A stretch of DNA of 64,000 bases from Dipetalonema caudispina (GCA_013365325.1 JABVXV010000290.1:1-64000); one strand, 5' to 3'; numbered from the stretch's first letter, positions 1 through 15,100 are shown. A program made the numbers and translations. Notes: generated by a model from the sequence alone, not told the origin.

Positions 1-709
1 TTTGTCAAAAAAGTTGACATAAATTATGAATAGATAAACTGATTAAAATTGAATTCAATAAATTATAAAAAAAAAAGATTTTTGAATGAATGAATGATTT
101 GAAAATGCAGATAATACAATTGAGTAATCCAATATGCAATATTAATAAGTGATACTTGCAAATGAAGTAGCAAAAGAATCATAGAAGATAGTATTGTAAT
201 GAAATACTGGTAATTATTTTACAATGTATATGAATTTCAATGGTTATTGAAACTAAATATCTGAATAAAATACTGTTAATAATCTTAATTTGAGTATCAG
301 TACTGCAATAAAGGAGGTAATTGCGACAAAAATGATTTCGAGAAAAGAAATATTTGGAACTAAGTATGTAAATTTATGTGAAAATATTAGGAAAAAATTA
401 ATCATAAATGTTAAGAAATGATTTCTCATTTGTTTAATAAGTTCATTGACAGCAGATTAATCAGAAAACAGGAATAGAATAATAATAATAATAATAATAA
501 TAATGACAATAATGATGGCAGTAATAATAGTGATAGAAGGAAATGGAAATTATCATTACAAAAATAATTGAATAATCTTTCTTGTATTTCAAAGAAAGAA
601 ATGTACAGAATTTTAAGAAGATTCATAAAAAAACAAAAAAACAAAAATTAACAGCATCGGTTCTTCCTATGCTCAAAAAACAATTGATACTTTCAAAAAA
701 AAGTGAATC
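1..709. other. Non-coding, 3' side of KLHDC3
   Basis: No supported gene. The stretch is A+T-rich and contains an AAT trinucleotide repeat at about 479-503. Open frames on both strands here are short, low-complexity and lack splice context, so they are treated as chance. The last coding exon of the kelch gene ends at 710. Confidence 0.6.
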
Positions 710-3700
710 TCAAAATTTTCCATTTGGCGTAGACATCATGCGAAGATTGGAACTGAAATTTGAAATGATAATTAATGATAGTGAATAAATTTAGCAGTAA
801 ATTTCTCAGTGATTTATTTATGCGATAAAACTCATTAATATTGAGAAATATTGTCGATTAATTTTTATTACATATAAAGTTGAAATGATTTAAATTTTAT
901 TTTCGTGATAAGTTTGAAACATTTCAGATTTTTCAAGTCTTTCGAAAGTTTTGTCTAAGATACGATTAATTAAACTATCAATTTACAAAGGAAAAAAATC
1001 ATTAAAAATAAAAGTGAAAAAACAATATGAAACAAACTTACCGCATGCTCGGAGGAAGTTTACCGAAAATGGTATCGTTTACTTTGTTTCGCAGTAATGA
1101 AATAAAACAAAGATCTTGTAACCTCCATTCTACAATTTTTATTTTCAAAAATTGCTAAGACTACTAAATATTAAAAAAAAGATTGTTGAATTTTACTTTC
1201 TGTTTGAAGGTCAGTTTAATATTATTTTGCAAAGAATTAATTGATAAAGCTGAAAAAAGATTAATTGATCGGATAATATCATCGTGATGAAATTAGTTGA
1301 TAAAACTAATGAGAGAGCATAAATTATAGTGTAATTGATTAATTAAGGTTAATAAAAGACTCATTAATTAAACAATGATATTGTAGTACAATAAATTGGT
1401 GAATTATAAAAACTTATGCATTATCTTATACCAACGAATCGTCATGTTAAGAAATATAATATAAAAAAAAATTGCAGTCTTGTTGCATAAATAAATATTT
1501 TAGAAACTTATTTAATTAAAATAAAAGAAAAATTAGATTAATTTCGCAGCTATTTGTTTAATTTTAATGTTAATAACAAATTTTAATATAAATATTATGA
1601 TATGACAACACCAATAAAGATTATCGAAAATGAGGAAATTATACAAATTTTAAACTAACCATGATCAAGAACATGGAGATCACATGTTTCTCTGAGTAAT
1701 TCTACATCAGTAGGCCTGTTAAATTGAATCAGTGACCTTAAGTGACATATGATAAGGTTACAGAAAGAAATTGTGACATTGTTCTGAGCTGATATTATTC
1801 TTAAACAGAAAAATTTCTAAGAATTGGTTAGACAAACATATATTATTCAATGTATTAGCATACGTCTTACAGTAAAACAATATATTTAATCATAAAAAAA
1901 AAACAAGAAGAACTTCAATAATTAGCGGATATTTAATAATCAAAAAATAACAATTTGAGAAAATCTATTCCACTTAAATTAAAAAATGATTTTCTTACAG
2001 CAAAATATGACAAAAGTATTCGCATTAATTAATTAACTTTGATATGATGCAAGGATTGTTGCTAAACTATTAAGTATTAAATTGGAAAAATTATGAATTA
2101 AATTAACATGAAATACTAACATATTATGGATTTCTAAAAGAAATACGATAAATTTAACGTTAACTATTAATCATTTAAGTTAAGTTAAAAGATTAGATTA
2201 TTGCGAGGTAATAGTTTGTCAGAAAAAAAAAAAAAAAAAAGAAATAAAAGATGAACTTACGTCAAACCACCAAATACGAAGACACGATCATCAACTATTA
2301 TAGAACAATGTCGTTCTCTTCTTATCGGAGGACCTAAACCATATTGCTGTAAAAGACGCCATCGTGATGTTTCAGGATTAAATTCATGAAGTGTATTTAA
2401 ATGTTGACGTGTACTACATTGAAAACCGCCAAAGACATACATCATTCCTTGATATACCCCTGAAATAATAATCATTTCAATTTCTATTATTATTTTTAAT
2501 TTTCTTTATAATTAATTAATTGATTTGGGTTAAAATTTGAATTGAATTAAAAAATAACAAGTGATAATTGTTAAACTTTTTAATTGGATGAAACAAATTA
2601 TAGCTTATTTTACATGGAAAAATTTGTAATTTCAAAAATATTCATTGCTTTTTTTTTTTTTTTTAAATGAAAAACATCAAATGTTTTAGTATTTGTTAAA
2701 ATGAAAAAAAAAAAAAAAAAAAAAACATGATTATTAGATATGAATATGGAACTTACAAGCGGTATGACTGCGACGATTACATGGAATATCACCACTTTCT
2801 TCAGGCTTTTCCCAACAACTTGTTTCTAAATTTAGCACAACCAAGCCTAAATCATTCATTAACATATCATTACCACCGAATACATACATTTTCTTGTCAA
2901 TTACACATGCTGTATGAAATTCTCGTCCATTTGGTGACTCACCCTAAAATAATCACTAAATTTAATTTCACAAAAAAAAAAAGAGTAGTCAAAAAAACCG
3001 AAATAAAATTTTTTATTCATACTATCAACCAAATGAATGAAATGAGAAAGGATGATTCAATTGTTGCTATATTGTATTCACTTCAACTACGATAATTAGT
3101 TCCATAATTACATTCGCAAATTAAAATTTAATTATTATTTTGAATCAAATAAAATAACTTACCTCTGCAATCATTTCATACCATTTTCTTGTCTCAAAAT
3201 TATAGGCACAAACTGTTTGTGGGAAGCTGAAAATATGAAAAAATTTTTTCCATCTTTCTTCGATCAATTTTTCATTTATAATTTCCTTTGACATTTTTGC
3301 ATATTTCAAATTACAATGCATACTTTCTAGCTTCATTACTATTCCTTTTGTATATAAAGCAAAATTACTAAATTATTTAGTAAATCAATTAGTTAAAATA
3401 AAATTCGCTATTAATTATTTTATCAAAAAGTACATATTACGATTAATAATAATAATATTATTAGATCATTTCTTAAAACAAAATAATTTAGAAATAGAAT
3501 GGTTCGAAAAAAAAAAAAAAAAAAAAAACAATCTACTGTTCTAAATTAATTTCTCGACCACCATATATGATCATCATATCATCAAATACGACAGCCGTAT
3601 GCCTTGTACGACCAGGTGGTGTATCACCATCACATGGAATTACTGACCAAGTTTCTTTTTCTAAAAATAAAAACAAAATATAATCATTGCAATACTCTAA

Positions 3701-3836
3701 AAATAAGCAAACAAAAAAAAAAAAAAAAAGTCATAAGAAAATTAATCATATCAATTATAAGAATTATTAACTTAATAAATTATTCATTTCATCGTTTATT
3801 ACAATTTAATTATTCATGTAAACCTTTTTAATTAAA

Positions 3837-3872
<36 letters not shown>

Positions 3873-5147
3873 AAATAATTATGAAAAAAAAAAAAAAAAA
3901 AAAAAACGAAATATTGTACTAATTAGGAATATTAATTGTAATTTTTATACATAAAAAAAAATAATTGAAATTTAAAAAAAAAAAAAAAGATATACCTGGA
4001 TGAAAGCAAAACATTTTTGTGCAAAAAAATAACTCTTCTGTACATCCACCCCACATATAAAAATTTCCTTCGTATGTTACAACACTATGACCACTTCTAT
4101 GAGATGGTGTTTCATGAAGAACAAGTCGTTTTATGCGTGTATCATCATTATCATTATTATTATCGTTATTATCACCATCATCATCATCATCATCATCATC
4201 ATTTTTAGAAGCTTTCTTACCGCATACTTCATCATAAAGTTCTGCTGGTAAATATAAGCATTTTTCTGATGCTGCTAATAATTGTTTCCAACGATAGGAT
4301 TCTAAAAATTAATTAAATGAATGGGCAATGCAAATCAAATTATTTTTTTTTTTTTAAATTTATTTTTTTTCTTTTTTTTTTTGATTTTAAAAATGTTGAT
4401 TGGTACTTTACATTGTAACATTATTTCTTTAACTTTTATCATTTAATTAATTTTTTTTATGATATAATTTGTAAAATAATACAGAATTTGGAATGGCAAT
4501 TAATTTACAGCAAATTAAAAGCTAATGATCATATTAATATTTTATCCGAAATCTATGAAATCATTTTAGAAAAAAAAAAATCTTCAAATCTTAATATTAT
4601 AGGCACTTATTTTTATATGTAATTTTTTATTTTGAAATTTTGAAAAGAATTAAGGGTACGCTAAAAGAATAAAATGACGTTTTCACTTGAAATACGCCAC
4701 ATTAAATTTGCCAATCAAATCATCTTTCTGTAGCGTAAAATAAATAAGCGAAAGCATAAATATGAATAGGAAAAATATTTGAGATGATGTAATTTAAAAT
4801 GTTACACGTTTATGATTACGTAGTTGTATCACGCATTAACGTGTAACTTCTTTCAGGATAAATGAGCTAGAAAAATGACATTTAGATACTGCTAAATTAC
4901 AGAAATCTCCGATGGAATTAATATTGTAATCTTGGTTGATAAATAAATGACTGAAAAACTTGTCCGAAATTCTAGAAAACGTGAACCTACCGGTATCAAG
5001 AACGTGTACACCAAATATCCGTTCACCAGGAGATGATTCATCCTGATAATCATATTCTCCAAATGAATAAATTTTGCAACCAAATGTAGCAGCAACTTGA
5101 TTAGCTCGTTTTGGACCACCAGGCAATGAAATTGTCCAATATGCCAT
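710..5147 (-). CDS. KLHDC3: Kelch-domain protein, KLHDC3 (Peas) family
   Basis: Nine exons on the minus strand, all junctions in phase: 5147-4991, 4301-3996, 3660-3537, 3226-3163, 2943-2757, 2459-2261, 1715-1660, 1129-1042, 752-710; about 407 residues against 382 in human KLHDC3. It begins MAYWTISLPGGPKRANQVAA, aligning with the vertebrate start, and carries repeated kelch blades with MWGG, IYGG, VFGG and VFGG strands. The C-terminus has the family tail: a LQDLC-type helix, LPPSMR, then a short end. Family members form a six-bladed propeller and act as substrate receptors of CUL2 ubiquitin ligases for C-terminal degrons; that role is inferred from family membership only. Odd point: exon 2 encodes a run of eight Asp plus Asn/Asp residues (about residues 87-106) between two blades, which mammals lack. 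Donor of exon 3 (CA|GTAGAT) is chosen by phase. Confidence 0.93.
3843..3906. repeat. Poly(A) tracts in kelch-gene introns
   Basis: Two long A runs (about 28 at 3843-3870 and over 20 from 3884) lie just downstream of exon 2 of the minus-strand kelch gene, so they are T runs in the transcript. Similar A/T homopolymers occur at 2221-2240, 2709-2725 and 3508-3528. They are unstable sequence and sequencing-error prone. Confidence 0.8.
4143..4202 (-). repeat. Coding GAT/AAT trinucleotide repeat (poly-Asp/Asn)
   Basis: On the plus strand this is a run of ATC/ATT triplets ending in nine CAT units. Read on the minus strand inside exon 2 of the kelch gene it encodes eight consecutive Asp followed by Gly, Asp and Asn residues, predicting a flexible acidic loop in the propeller. 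Repeat length is likely to vary between individuals. Confidence 0.85.
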
Positions 5148-8100
5148 TGATATTAAAGCGACGAAATTTTTAAAACTTATTAAAATTACGTATAAATCAT
5201 ACGATTGTGATCTTCGAACATATTCATAAATCACGTAAGTGAATATTTTGCAACAGCAAAAAAATTAAATTGATAAAAATTGAAAATTAGAAAAAATTTA
5301 AACATTTTTTAATAACTCAATATTTCCATTGACAAATTTATTGTTTTTAGCTAGATAATTTAATAATCATTTCAAGAATTCGTTGTAAATTATTAAGCAA
5401 CGAAATAAAAGACAAAATCGAAGAAATCAAATATTAATTCTTTATCGATAAACAAAAATACGGGAATGATAATAATTGATTTAAAGTTAGAGAACAACAG
5501 GATAGTGCTTAAATTTTACCGTTTAAAGAGTTTTTTCCGAATTTCAAATATGCTTATTAATGTATTTACATTTTACAGTTTACATTTGTCTTTTCCTAAA
5601 TTGCGTTTCGCAGTTTAAAATGTTAACAAGTTAAAATTATGAGTAAAAATTTCACAGGAAGATTCTAGCAAACAAGTTGGCCTATCAATAGGAATGCAAG
5701 GAACTGGGAAAAATTAATGTCAGAAAAAATTTAAACAAGAAGAGAATTTTTTTTTTGTTTTGAAATAGTTCAGTTTGCAATTTAGATACAATGAAATTAT
5801 TTCACAATAGCAAATGGTTCAAAATTTGCATAATATTTACGCAGTATTTATGCATTTCTATGCATAATTATATTTAATTGCATAATTTATTAAATTTGAA
5901 TATGAATTTTTTCCTTGAAATAATCCAGAAACTTTGTAAAAAATCAACAAATTGATTGCAAAAAAGAAGCGAAATATAAAAAAGATTGAAATTTATTCAT
6001 TAGTACTTTTTCTTTTTCAAATCAATACCTAAGAATTAATGAAACATATATAAATATCAATATTTTTTTCAATTCATAAAAATTGTTGTTTCCTAAATAA
6101 TGTCAAGGAATAACATCAAAATGATAATGATTAAATATATGAAAGATAAAAAAGTATATGTTATAAGTTATTATATATGGAAAATACCGGGAATAGATCA
6201 ATTATCAATTACCGAAATAAAATAAAACTATCTATGTTGATAATTGCAGAAAATGTATGTATGATTATATTAATATGCAGAAAAAAAACACTTAAAATTT
6301 TTGTTAGGATAGGTTTAACATTTTATGAAAAAAAAAAAAAAAAAATAAGTTCATATTATCGAATTAATCATATTAATATTTAAGAAAAAGAAAAATGGAA
6401 AAATTTAATAAAATAATTTAACATTTTATGCATATACAATGAATAAATTTATGGTATTTTATTTCATTTAAAAATTATTATAATTCAACTATTTGTATAA
6501 AATGAATGATGCAAATTTGTTTTTGTGAATTGTGATAATGATTAGGATAAAATTTAATTATAGAAAAGAAAATATTTTATATCAGAAAAGAATTAAAAAA
6601 AAAAAGAAAGAAAGTATAACCTTTTATGAATATATTCCTTCTCAATCATTTACATATAAATTGGCTTAATTAAATTATTACTCGAAGTTTTTTGTAAAAA
6701 GCAAAATTAAAATAATATCCTAATTATGATTAGATTTATGCACTTGTTATACTTGTAATATTTGTTATTATTTAACTTTAATTGATTAATTATTACTTTG
6801 TGATAAATTGTGTTTAAAAATTGATCCAACATTTATAAACGATTACTATTGTTAATTGGTAGGAGCATTATTATTTAAAGAACATTTGTATAATTTTATA
6901 GCGTTTTAAAATTTCTACAATCAATTCTTTTTCATTTTTTCTTTTTAAATCGAATTTAAATTTAATACAAACCAGTAAATTCTCGTAGCTAAATTATTTG
7001 GTTAGATTTAGCTTTAGAGAAAATTAGGGTTATATTAGGAAATATCATAAATTTTTAACAGTTTAGGTCAAATCAAAAATTTCAAGCTAAAATATTCAAT
7101 AAAATTATCCTATTATGTGTGCTTTTTCGTAATCAATTATTCAATGTTAAATAAGGCTAATTATTTCAAAAAAATGACAATCAGAAAAGCATCGAAGTAC
7201 CAAGTTTAATATTTAACAGATATTTAATACTGTCAATCTTTTTCCAATAATTAAGCAAATATCGGGAAAGGTCGTGACCAATAAGTAATATTCTCAACTT
7301 TTATAATTAACCTATTCCTGGAGAAGTTTGAACAAACTCATACATTATCATCCACCTAATGATAAGCATTTCATTTCATTGATACCTCTTATAAAGTCTT
7401 GTCTTCCTCTACTGTAAATTGTACAATTTTAAATTTGCAAATTGAATCATCAACTGAAGTAAAAGCAATGCTTTCCATTGAATTTGAGCGAATTTTTAAA
7501 TGTTTTCAATTAATTTGCTAAAATTTGAACTTTTGAATTGTTCGGTGAGCTTTTGAGAAACACATATTATTTTGTTAATTTTAATTGATGAATTGCAAAA
7601 ATATTTGCTTCCTTTCTTCAACCCAATTTCCTTTTTTTTATATGCCAAAAAAGTTCGATCAGCTCATCGTGATCAGCTCTTAAGTTGAAAGTTAGTTTTA
7701 AATTTCATGTAATAGATGGAAAGAGCATAATGTTAATGATTTCTTTCCTGCTTCAATGATGCTGAATTTTGTCGTATCTAATTTTTAGCACTTTAGTGAA
7801 AAGCATAAGCTTAATTTCTTTTTATCTTATCGGATATCGGATAGATATCGAGTTAACGGTCATTATTAAAAAAAAAAAAAAGTACCCTTCCCTCAAATAC
7901 TTTTTCAGATCACTAAAAAAAAGTACTCATGAAAATAAAGGTATTATTTACAAGCCTATTGGCTAAGATCAAAGTGTTAGTATCCGTTCTTATCAGCTTA
8001 ATCTCTAATATGTGATCAATTGATCACTTTGAGATTATCCTATTGTTTGTTAATCAGTTATGCCGAATTTCATTGATTGTAAATATATCCCATATAGATG

Positions 8101-9164
8101 ATATTTAATAAAAATTTACAGAAAAGATTTCCTTTTTCCTCTATTATTGCAGCAATTTATATTGCTAATAATATTGTCAGCCTAAACATCATTCTCTTCA
8201 TTTCATTAATAGCTCAAACTTTATCACTGATATCATCTATTACTTGTTTACCCAATGCATTTAGTTCATATTATTTCACAACAAAACAATATTGCACATT
8301 ACATTCCATATGTTTTAACTTCTTAATTTTCAGATAATGAAATTAGAATCAAAACAAAAAAAGAACAAAAAGTAACCATCCCACTCTTCAATTGCTTAAA
8401 TCATTGCTTCTTTCAGAACGATTACAATTACAATCTTGACTTTTTCCTTTTTACAGATTACTATTCCTTTTTGCATATTTTCCTTCATATTCTATTTTAT
8501 GCATATTCTTTTTTATGGTTATAATAATAGGTTTTCATCTTCATTTGCTAAAGTTATTAACTAAAGCAATATAGAAAATAAAGTAGATACGAATGGATTA
8601 ATCGGTTAATTAACCAGTTAATTGAAAATAGAGTAAAGAAAGCGAATCATTGCCGAGTTAGAATTGTGTTTATTTATAAAAATTATGGTATCTAACAAGA
8701 TATGATGATTTTGTATTTTATGTGATATCTTTTACATTAGATTAGAAATGATGCAAAAAATAAAATAATAATAATTTATTGGAATGATCATATAAGAAAA
8801 ATTCACGATTTAGAATATACCATAAACAATAGATATATAATTCATGAATTAAACTAGACAAATTACTTCATGCAACATTCTCCTTCCCTGTTGCTTTTTA
8901 AGTTAATATAGCCTGAAGATGAGGCATTTAAGAATTAATGCACATGCCAATTTCAATGCATATACATTACATAAAAAATGAAGTTTCGAATGCAGCTAAA
9001 ATAAAACATAGCAAAAATAATACTAAGTTTACTGCGATTTATAAAGAAATAGAATTTCAGATGCTATACTGGTAAAGGGAATAACAAAATCATGATGCTA
9101 TGTGTGCTATACATATGCAAATTATTGACAGCTAATACTAAAATAAAACGAAGACAATCACGAC
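5148..9164. other. Intergenic, no supported gene
   Basis: About 4 kb between the start of the kelch gene and the 3' end of haspin, both on the minus strand. It is A+T-rich with short homopolymers. The open frames around 6177, 7769 and 8098 have low-complexity composition and no family resemblance. A perfect 16-base palindrome sits at 8012-8027. Confidence 0.55.
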
Positions 9165-12100
9165 TTAAATCCCCGTTGTTTCGTGATTTTCCTTGACAAT
9201 TGCTATGAAATCGTTCCTTTTATCGGCTTTCTCTGCTAACCACTCAGATAGACTGGCTGTAATGAAGTCAAATTGAAACAAATTGATGTTCTTAATATTG
9301 GATGCTTTACGAAACGGGACAGCTGCTAATGATCACGTGATTCAAAGCCTAATTTCTATCAGAAATTGCTCTGTATTGATGTAACTCTACTCACTACCTA
9401 TAATTTCGTGCTAAAGAACAATTTTAAAGAACAGTTTCTATTTACGTAACATTTACTGACCATAGTGATGCAAATCTTTGAAATGATAAATGAAATCCTT
9501 CCTTTCACTCCGACTACCAATATTTTTTTCTTCCATACTGTCGTATAAATAGCGTACGAGATATATTAACCACATCACATTTGTCACAGAACAAAACGGG
9601 AACCAATTATTCCTATTTAATAACTTTGAAATGACAAGCAAGCCTTTTTCATCATTTATTATATCACAATCATGCACTTCAAAGGTCTGGACTGAAGCAG
9701 TGCTTAAGAATTTAGCAAGTCTATAAAGGTGTATTTTAAGCAAAAGTTTGGTAAGACTTATTTGAAAGATCGACCAATATTTACGAAGCTAACTGGTATT
9801 TCAAAGAGAAAATTTATTACTTGTTTACCACACGCATCGCTCGATAGATTTCATACTGTAAACAATCTTCACCTGTGAATAATTCGTCATCTTTCGCCAA
9901 ATCAAAAAAAATCGTTGATGTTCCTGGAATTTGTCTATCTTCCGGACCAATGATCCATCCTCAGAACTCAAGTTTAAAAAAGATAGGAAATTCAACTTAA
10001 GTTCAGACCGGTGCATTTATGTTCTTAAACTTCCAAGAATATTATACAACTAGAAGCACCTTTAGACATTCTGGAGAGGGTGAAGTCGATAATTTTCACT
10101 TCAACACCATATGTAGGAACGATAACCTTAGTACCATTATAGTTCGCTCTGAAAATATCCCGTTTTTTGTAAAAATTTTGGGTCGAAATTTAACATGGAT
10201 TTATATAAAGTAATTCTATTAATATGAGAACCTACTTAACGGTAGCATCAGACTGCACATTCCGTATGAGAATATTGCCACAGTGAAGGTCACGATGTTC
10301 AAATGAAAGTCGATATTCCGCCACAGAAAGTGCCATCAGGACTTGGTAAATAATGCTGTACGCTTGCAAGACATTAACGATCTACAAAACAGCCTAGCCA
10401 CAATTTTTTTTCTGATAAACTAAATCAAATTAATAATTTCCACAACATATTTTTTCTTGAAAAATTAAAATACGACTGCAAGCATTAGCTGCCAATAAGT
10501 TTGTAACAGAATATTATGGCTGCCATTCCTAATACTATCCCATCTGGCGTACCATCCAAAATATTTTTCATTGAAAAATGCAAGTTAAAAATTAATACAT
10601 CATATTTCTCCAGGTCGATTCCACCATCTTCGAAAGCCAAAAGTAAAAAATGTTGATTAGAGCTAAAAATGCACGGATGATCATTCTCGGACTTCATGCG
10701 TTTGTCGTATTGTTCCCATGCGGTAACCAAAGATTTTGGATAGGACCCTGAAAAATTGTACTCAAGGAATAACGCTGACTGCTTCAGTTCATCATAAAAT
10801 ACGGTGCATACATTAGCGTTTATTATGGAGCTCACCTTTGACAACCATAGCTCCTCTTAGATGAATGAAACCCTGCGTGGAATGGCCATCTTCGATATGT
10901 TTCAGATCTGATAACTCCTTCGAAACTATCAGTTCTGCGGTAATATCGCGAAATGATTTTTGTTTGTCTCCATTAACCATTTTAGTACCACCAATAGGGA
11001 TCACCTAATATGAACATTAGGAGAAACAAAGGTGTAGGAAAGGAAAGAAATAACTAGCTCGATATGCAGTTTCAAATCTTACTTTCAGTGCAACGATTTC
11101 TCCTTTGTAATTGACTCGGAAGACTTCGCCGAATGTTCCTTCTCCAAGTTTTATTGAACTCGATAAATCACTGAAATTAATTTCAAGGGTTAATTGAATA
11201 CAATAGATTACAATATGAAAGCCACCAAGTCTTGCTTCCTCACAAACAATAAAGGTTTATGACTGGATTTTCCCCAAGAAACAACTGTAATGACAAAAGC
11301 ATTATAACTTACAGTACTGTTTTTCTAAGTCGCCAAGGCTGGATACTTTTTTGAATGCAAACATGAAAAAGTTCTTGCTTATAATCACGTCTTCTAGCAT
11401 ACTGTGCTGTCCATGGAAAGCCATTTAAATAGAATGGCCTATTCTCCTTCAAAAAATGAGCTATAAATTTACTCCCTTTTAAGGTGTGAATAAAAGAAAA
11501 TATTGCCTTCATTTTCAGATTTCATACCACAACTTCAAGTTAAGGCTTCGTTCATAATTGTAATTTTTTAATAAATGTAATAATATTGAAAATGAGGAAT
11601 CTGTTTGAGCAAAACATACCCCAGCACCATCGCACAGCGATAAGCTCCTATCACCTAAAATTTTCCAGATCACAAACTGTAGAAAGTTTTTAAAGCAAAA
11701 TATGGTAGCCAAGTGAAAATAAATAAAATGAAATAACAATTAAAACATCATTCGAAAGAACCGCAAGTCTATGATAGGAACGGATAACAGTATAGTAATG
11801 CAACGAGTATTTTTTTGTTTTCTTTTCTGGCTACTGAAACTTGTTAGGGAATACTTTTTGCTTTAAGTTGCCAGGCGATGGTTGAATATATGAGTCTCAA
11901 TTACAATAATTCTTATTATGTTCACTTTGTTCTGATTCCTATATTGTCTAAAAAAATCTTATCCTTCCTCATTCCCATCTTTATCCACTTACTTCTGTTT
12001 TTCTGGGAAGAAATCTACCCTAAACAATTACAAAGAGTCATTGCCTTAATTCGATATTAAAATTGTTACTGGGAGATTACCTTGCACGGATGATATGACA

Positions 12101-15100
12101 TCTTCGCACACGTATTCCTAAAAGAACAAAGAACATTAAACGTAATAACCTTGAACAATGACGACTCATAGAAACATTTGTGGTATTTTATTGCAGTATC
12201 GCTGAAATAATATTACCGACTTTTAACCTAAACAGGATATTTTCTTTGGACAAGGGAAATGCTTATTTTATTGTTTGCACAAACAGATGGGAAAATTTGC
12301 TTGTGAAAACAGCAACACTTACTTCATTTTCGAATCCCCAGTGACCAGGTGAGTTAAGAATTGTAAGCTGAGGGGATGACTTCTGAAGCGTTGTCAAAAT
12401 CCTCACTCTATTGGAAGACCGATTATGATCATTCGTTTCTACACCTGATTTGCCTTCCACTTCTTCATTCTCATCAAAACTAAATTTTGACAGATTCTAA
12501 CAATCGTGCACATTATAGAAAACGAAAACTTTAATGAGAGTATGGATAAATTAACTTACTGTAAGCAGGCTGTTGGTGCTACGCTTTCAACAACATCGCA
12601 CATAACGTCCTCCCTGTCAAGAATTATTGGACTCAACTGTGCACTTTCGGCAAATTTAAATATATCTTGATGAAGACGCGATGTGCGGGTAGATCGGGAA
12701 GCCTAAATAACTTACAGATTGTAGCAATCGAATTTATGAAATGAAGTCTTATCTGAATGAACTAGAAAACAACCTGAAGAGGGGTCGATGTCGTTGGCTC
12801 GGATGGATGAACAATAAAGATCAGAGGTGATTCTATAATGCCAAGCTGATTTACGTTGTCATTTTCCTTTAGCGATAAACTGGTAGAATGCTCTGGTTTA
12901 TCGGAGTTCTCTTTGGCTATCTCATTTTCTTGAACCGGTTTACTACAGGCTTTCCCAAATCCTGTAAATAGTTATGAGTTTTTGATGGAAAAGTTGCCAA
13001 ATGAAACAACTAGCCAAAAAGGGATACAGAAAATGACATGTAGTCAATTTTATGGAGACGTTTTCCATCATTTCCATTACTCCTCTCTACTTCTTCCTCA
13101 TTATTTACTTATATTTCAAAGTCTATCCGTAGATTAAGTTTTCAAGCATGAAAATTAATGAATTACATATCTTAACTTAATATTTCTATGAAGTAGATAG
13201 AAAGAAAAACTATGAATTATTAAAAAATCGTCATTAAAATTATAAAAAACAGTGATGTTCTGCCTGGAGTTTGTGACAAATTATCGAAGACTTTGCTTGC
13301 CGCAGACTGTATCTGTGATTTGCTTATCTCTGACAAGTTGATGCCTGGAATGAGACAAAGTAAAGGGATTATACCTCCGGAATTATCACTTTATTAACAA
13401 ACCATTTCGTAGCAAAATACTACACGAGAAATTACATTTCGTTTCGTTATGAAATGAAAGGACACTGTTGATATGCTTTTCATAAATAAGACCTAAGAAA
13501 ACTTTTTCAGAGAATAAAACTGAATAATAAGTTCTAGCACGTATTTCTCAGAATGCTTGTATTACCAGTCCTATCCTAAAAACAAGTCCAGGCGTCAACC
13601 AGATGAATGTATTTAACGATATTCAGAGAATAACGATTCAATTTGATTGGTCGATTCAAGCAAAAATTTCGGAAATATTAAAAGCTGATAAAGAACAAGA
13701 AGATTCAGTAGTGATTAACATGATAAGATTACAAATTCTGAATTTTTCATGTAAGGTGTAGACCATTCCATTGCATTATCAATCACAAAACTTATATAAA
13801 TTTAGTATGTTTTTCAAAATATAACCAAAGGAACTGCAATGGAAATTGCTGACTTTGGATGATCAAATAATAACTGAAACTGAATATGCTATATCACTTA
13901 CGATCTTTGCATAGTTTGCTGCTATCACGTTCAACGACAAGTTCGTATTCTTCAGCTTCCCTAATCTGAAAAAAAAAAAAATTGCTTTGATCATTCCTAC
14001 ATATTTGACCTCCGTCTTTGACCATTTATCAGTAAAATATTTCATCCCTGACCACATGAATAAAACTGAAAATATAAAGTAATCAAATCCTTTTATGGCT
14101 CCATATTTTTAACCTTATTCTTGTCTATATTTTCCACCATCTTCCTCATATGCCTTCAACAAAGCATCACAAGGATGTTATGCTAACCGTGTTATATCTC
14201 TCACATAAAACCATATTACAATCCTTTTTCCTGTGAAAGAATAATAGCATCATGAGCTTTTCCAAATGATTAGTCTCTCATAGCTTCGGTTAGACATCAC
14301 AACTTTATAATTCAAACTTCATTGAGTAAACGCTGATATTCGAGCTCTTCTGCACTGATATTCGTTCGATCAATGGGTTTAGCACGACGTCGTCTTTCCT
14401 TTTTTTTCGTTTTGAGTGAATCAGGTTGCAAACAGTCCCGTTCTTGATCCAGTACATCATTCAGTATGTTACCGAGCATAGCTGTACGTCGAAATAAAAT
14501 TTGCTGCTTAGCGAACTGTAAAATTTTACTGTGTATGATATTGGATGATGGGGTACTAAATGATGGGAAATTGGAACTATTCTAATGACATAACAATGTA
14601 TCCATGCAATGTCTAATTCAATATTCGTTGGCCGGTAAACAGGAATGCAGATAGAAGCATCTTGTATTTCATTCGATATTACAAATTAATTGATAAATTA
14701 ACAAAGATTTGAAATTCTTGATAATAAAAATGCCATAATGTCTCCCCATCAATTGCGAATTAATCCCAAAGGATACCGATAAAACAATTTATTTTTGTTT
14801 TTTACATTCTTATTTTTACTCCATAAGTACCAGTTTAGTTATCTAATTTCTCAATTCCATTTTAATCTTCAACTAAATGAGCAATCAAAAATACGCTATT
14901 AAAGAGTGTTTACTTGTTTCAAGATGCTTTTATCCAATCCATCAACAAATGTTGCATTGCCTCTGGACATGAAACGCCTTCGAACCATTTCGTTATCTAA
15001 AAAAAAAGGTTTCGAAAAAAAAAAAAAATGTGGGTCAGATCGCTACAATTATATGCAACGTTAGCTTTTAACATACATCAGTAAAAATTATCATAAATGA

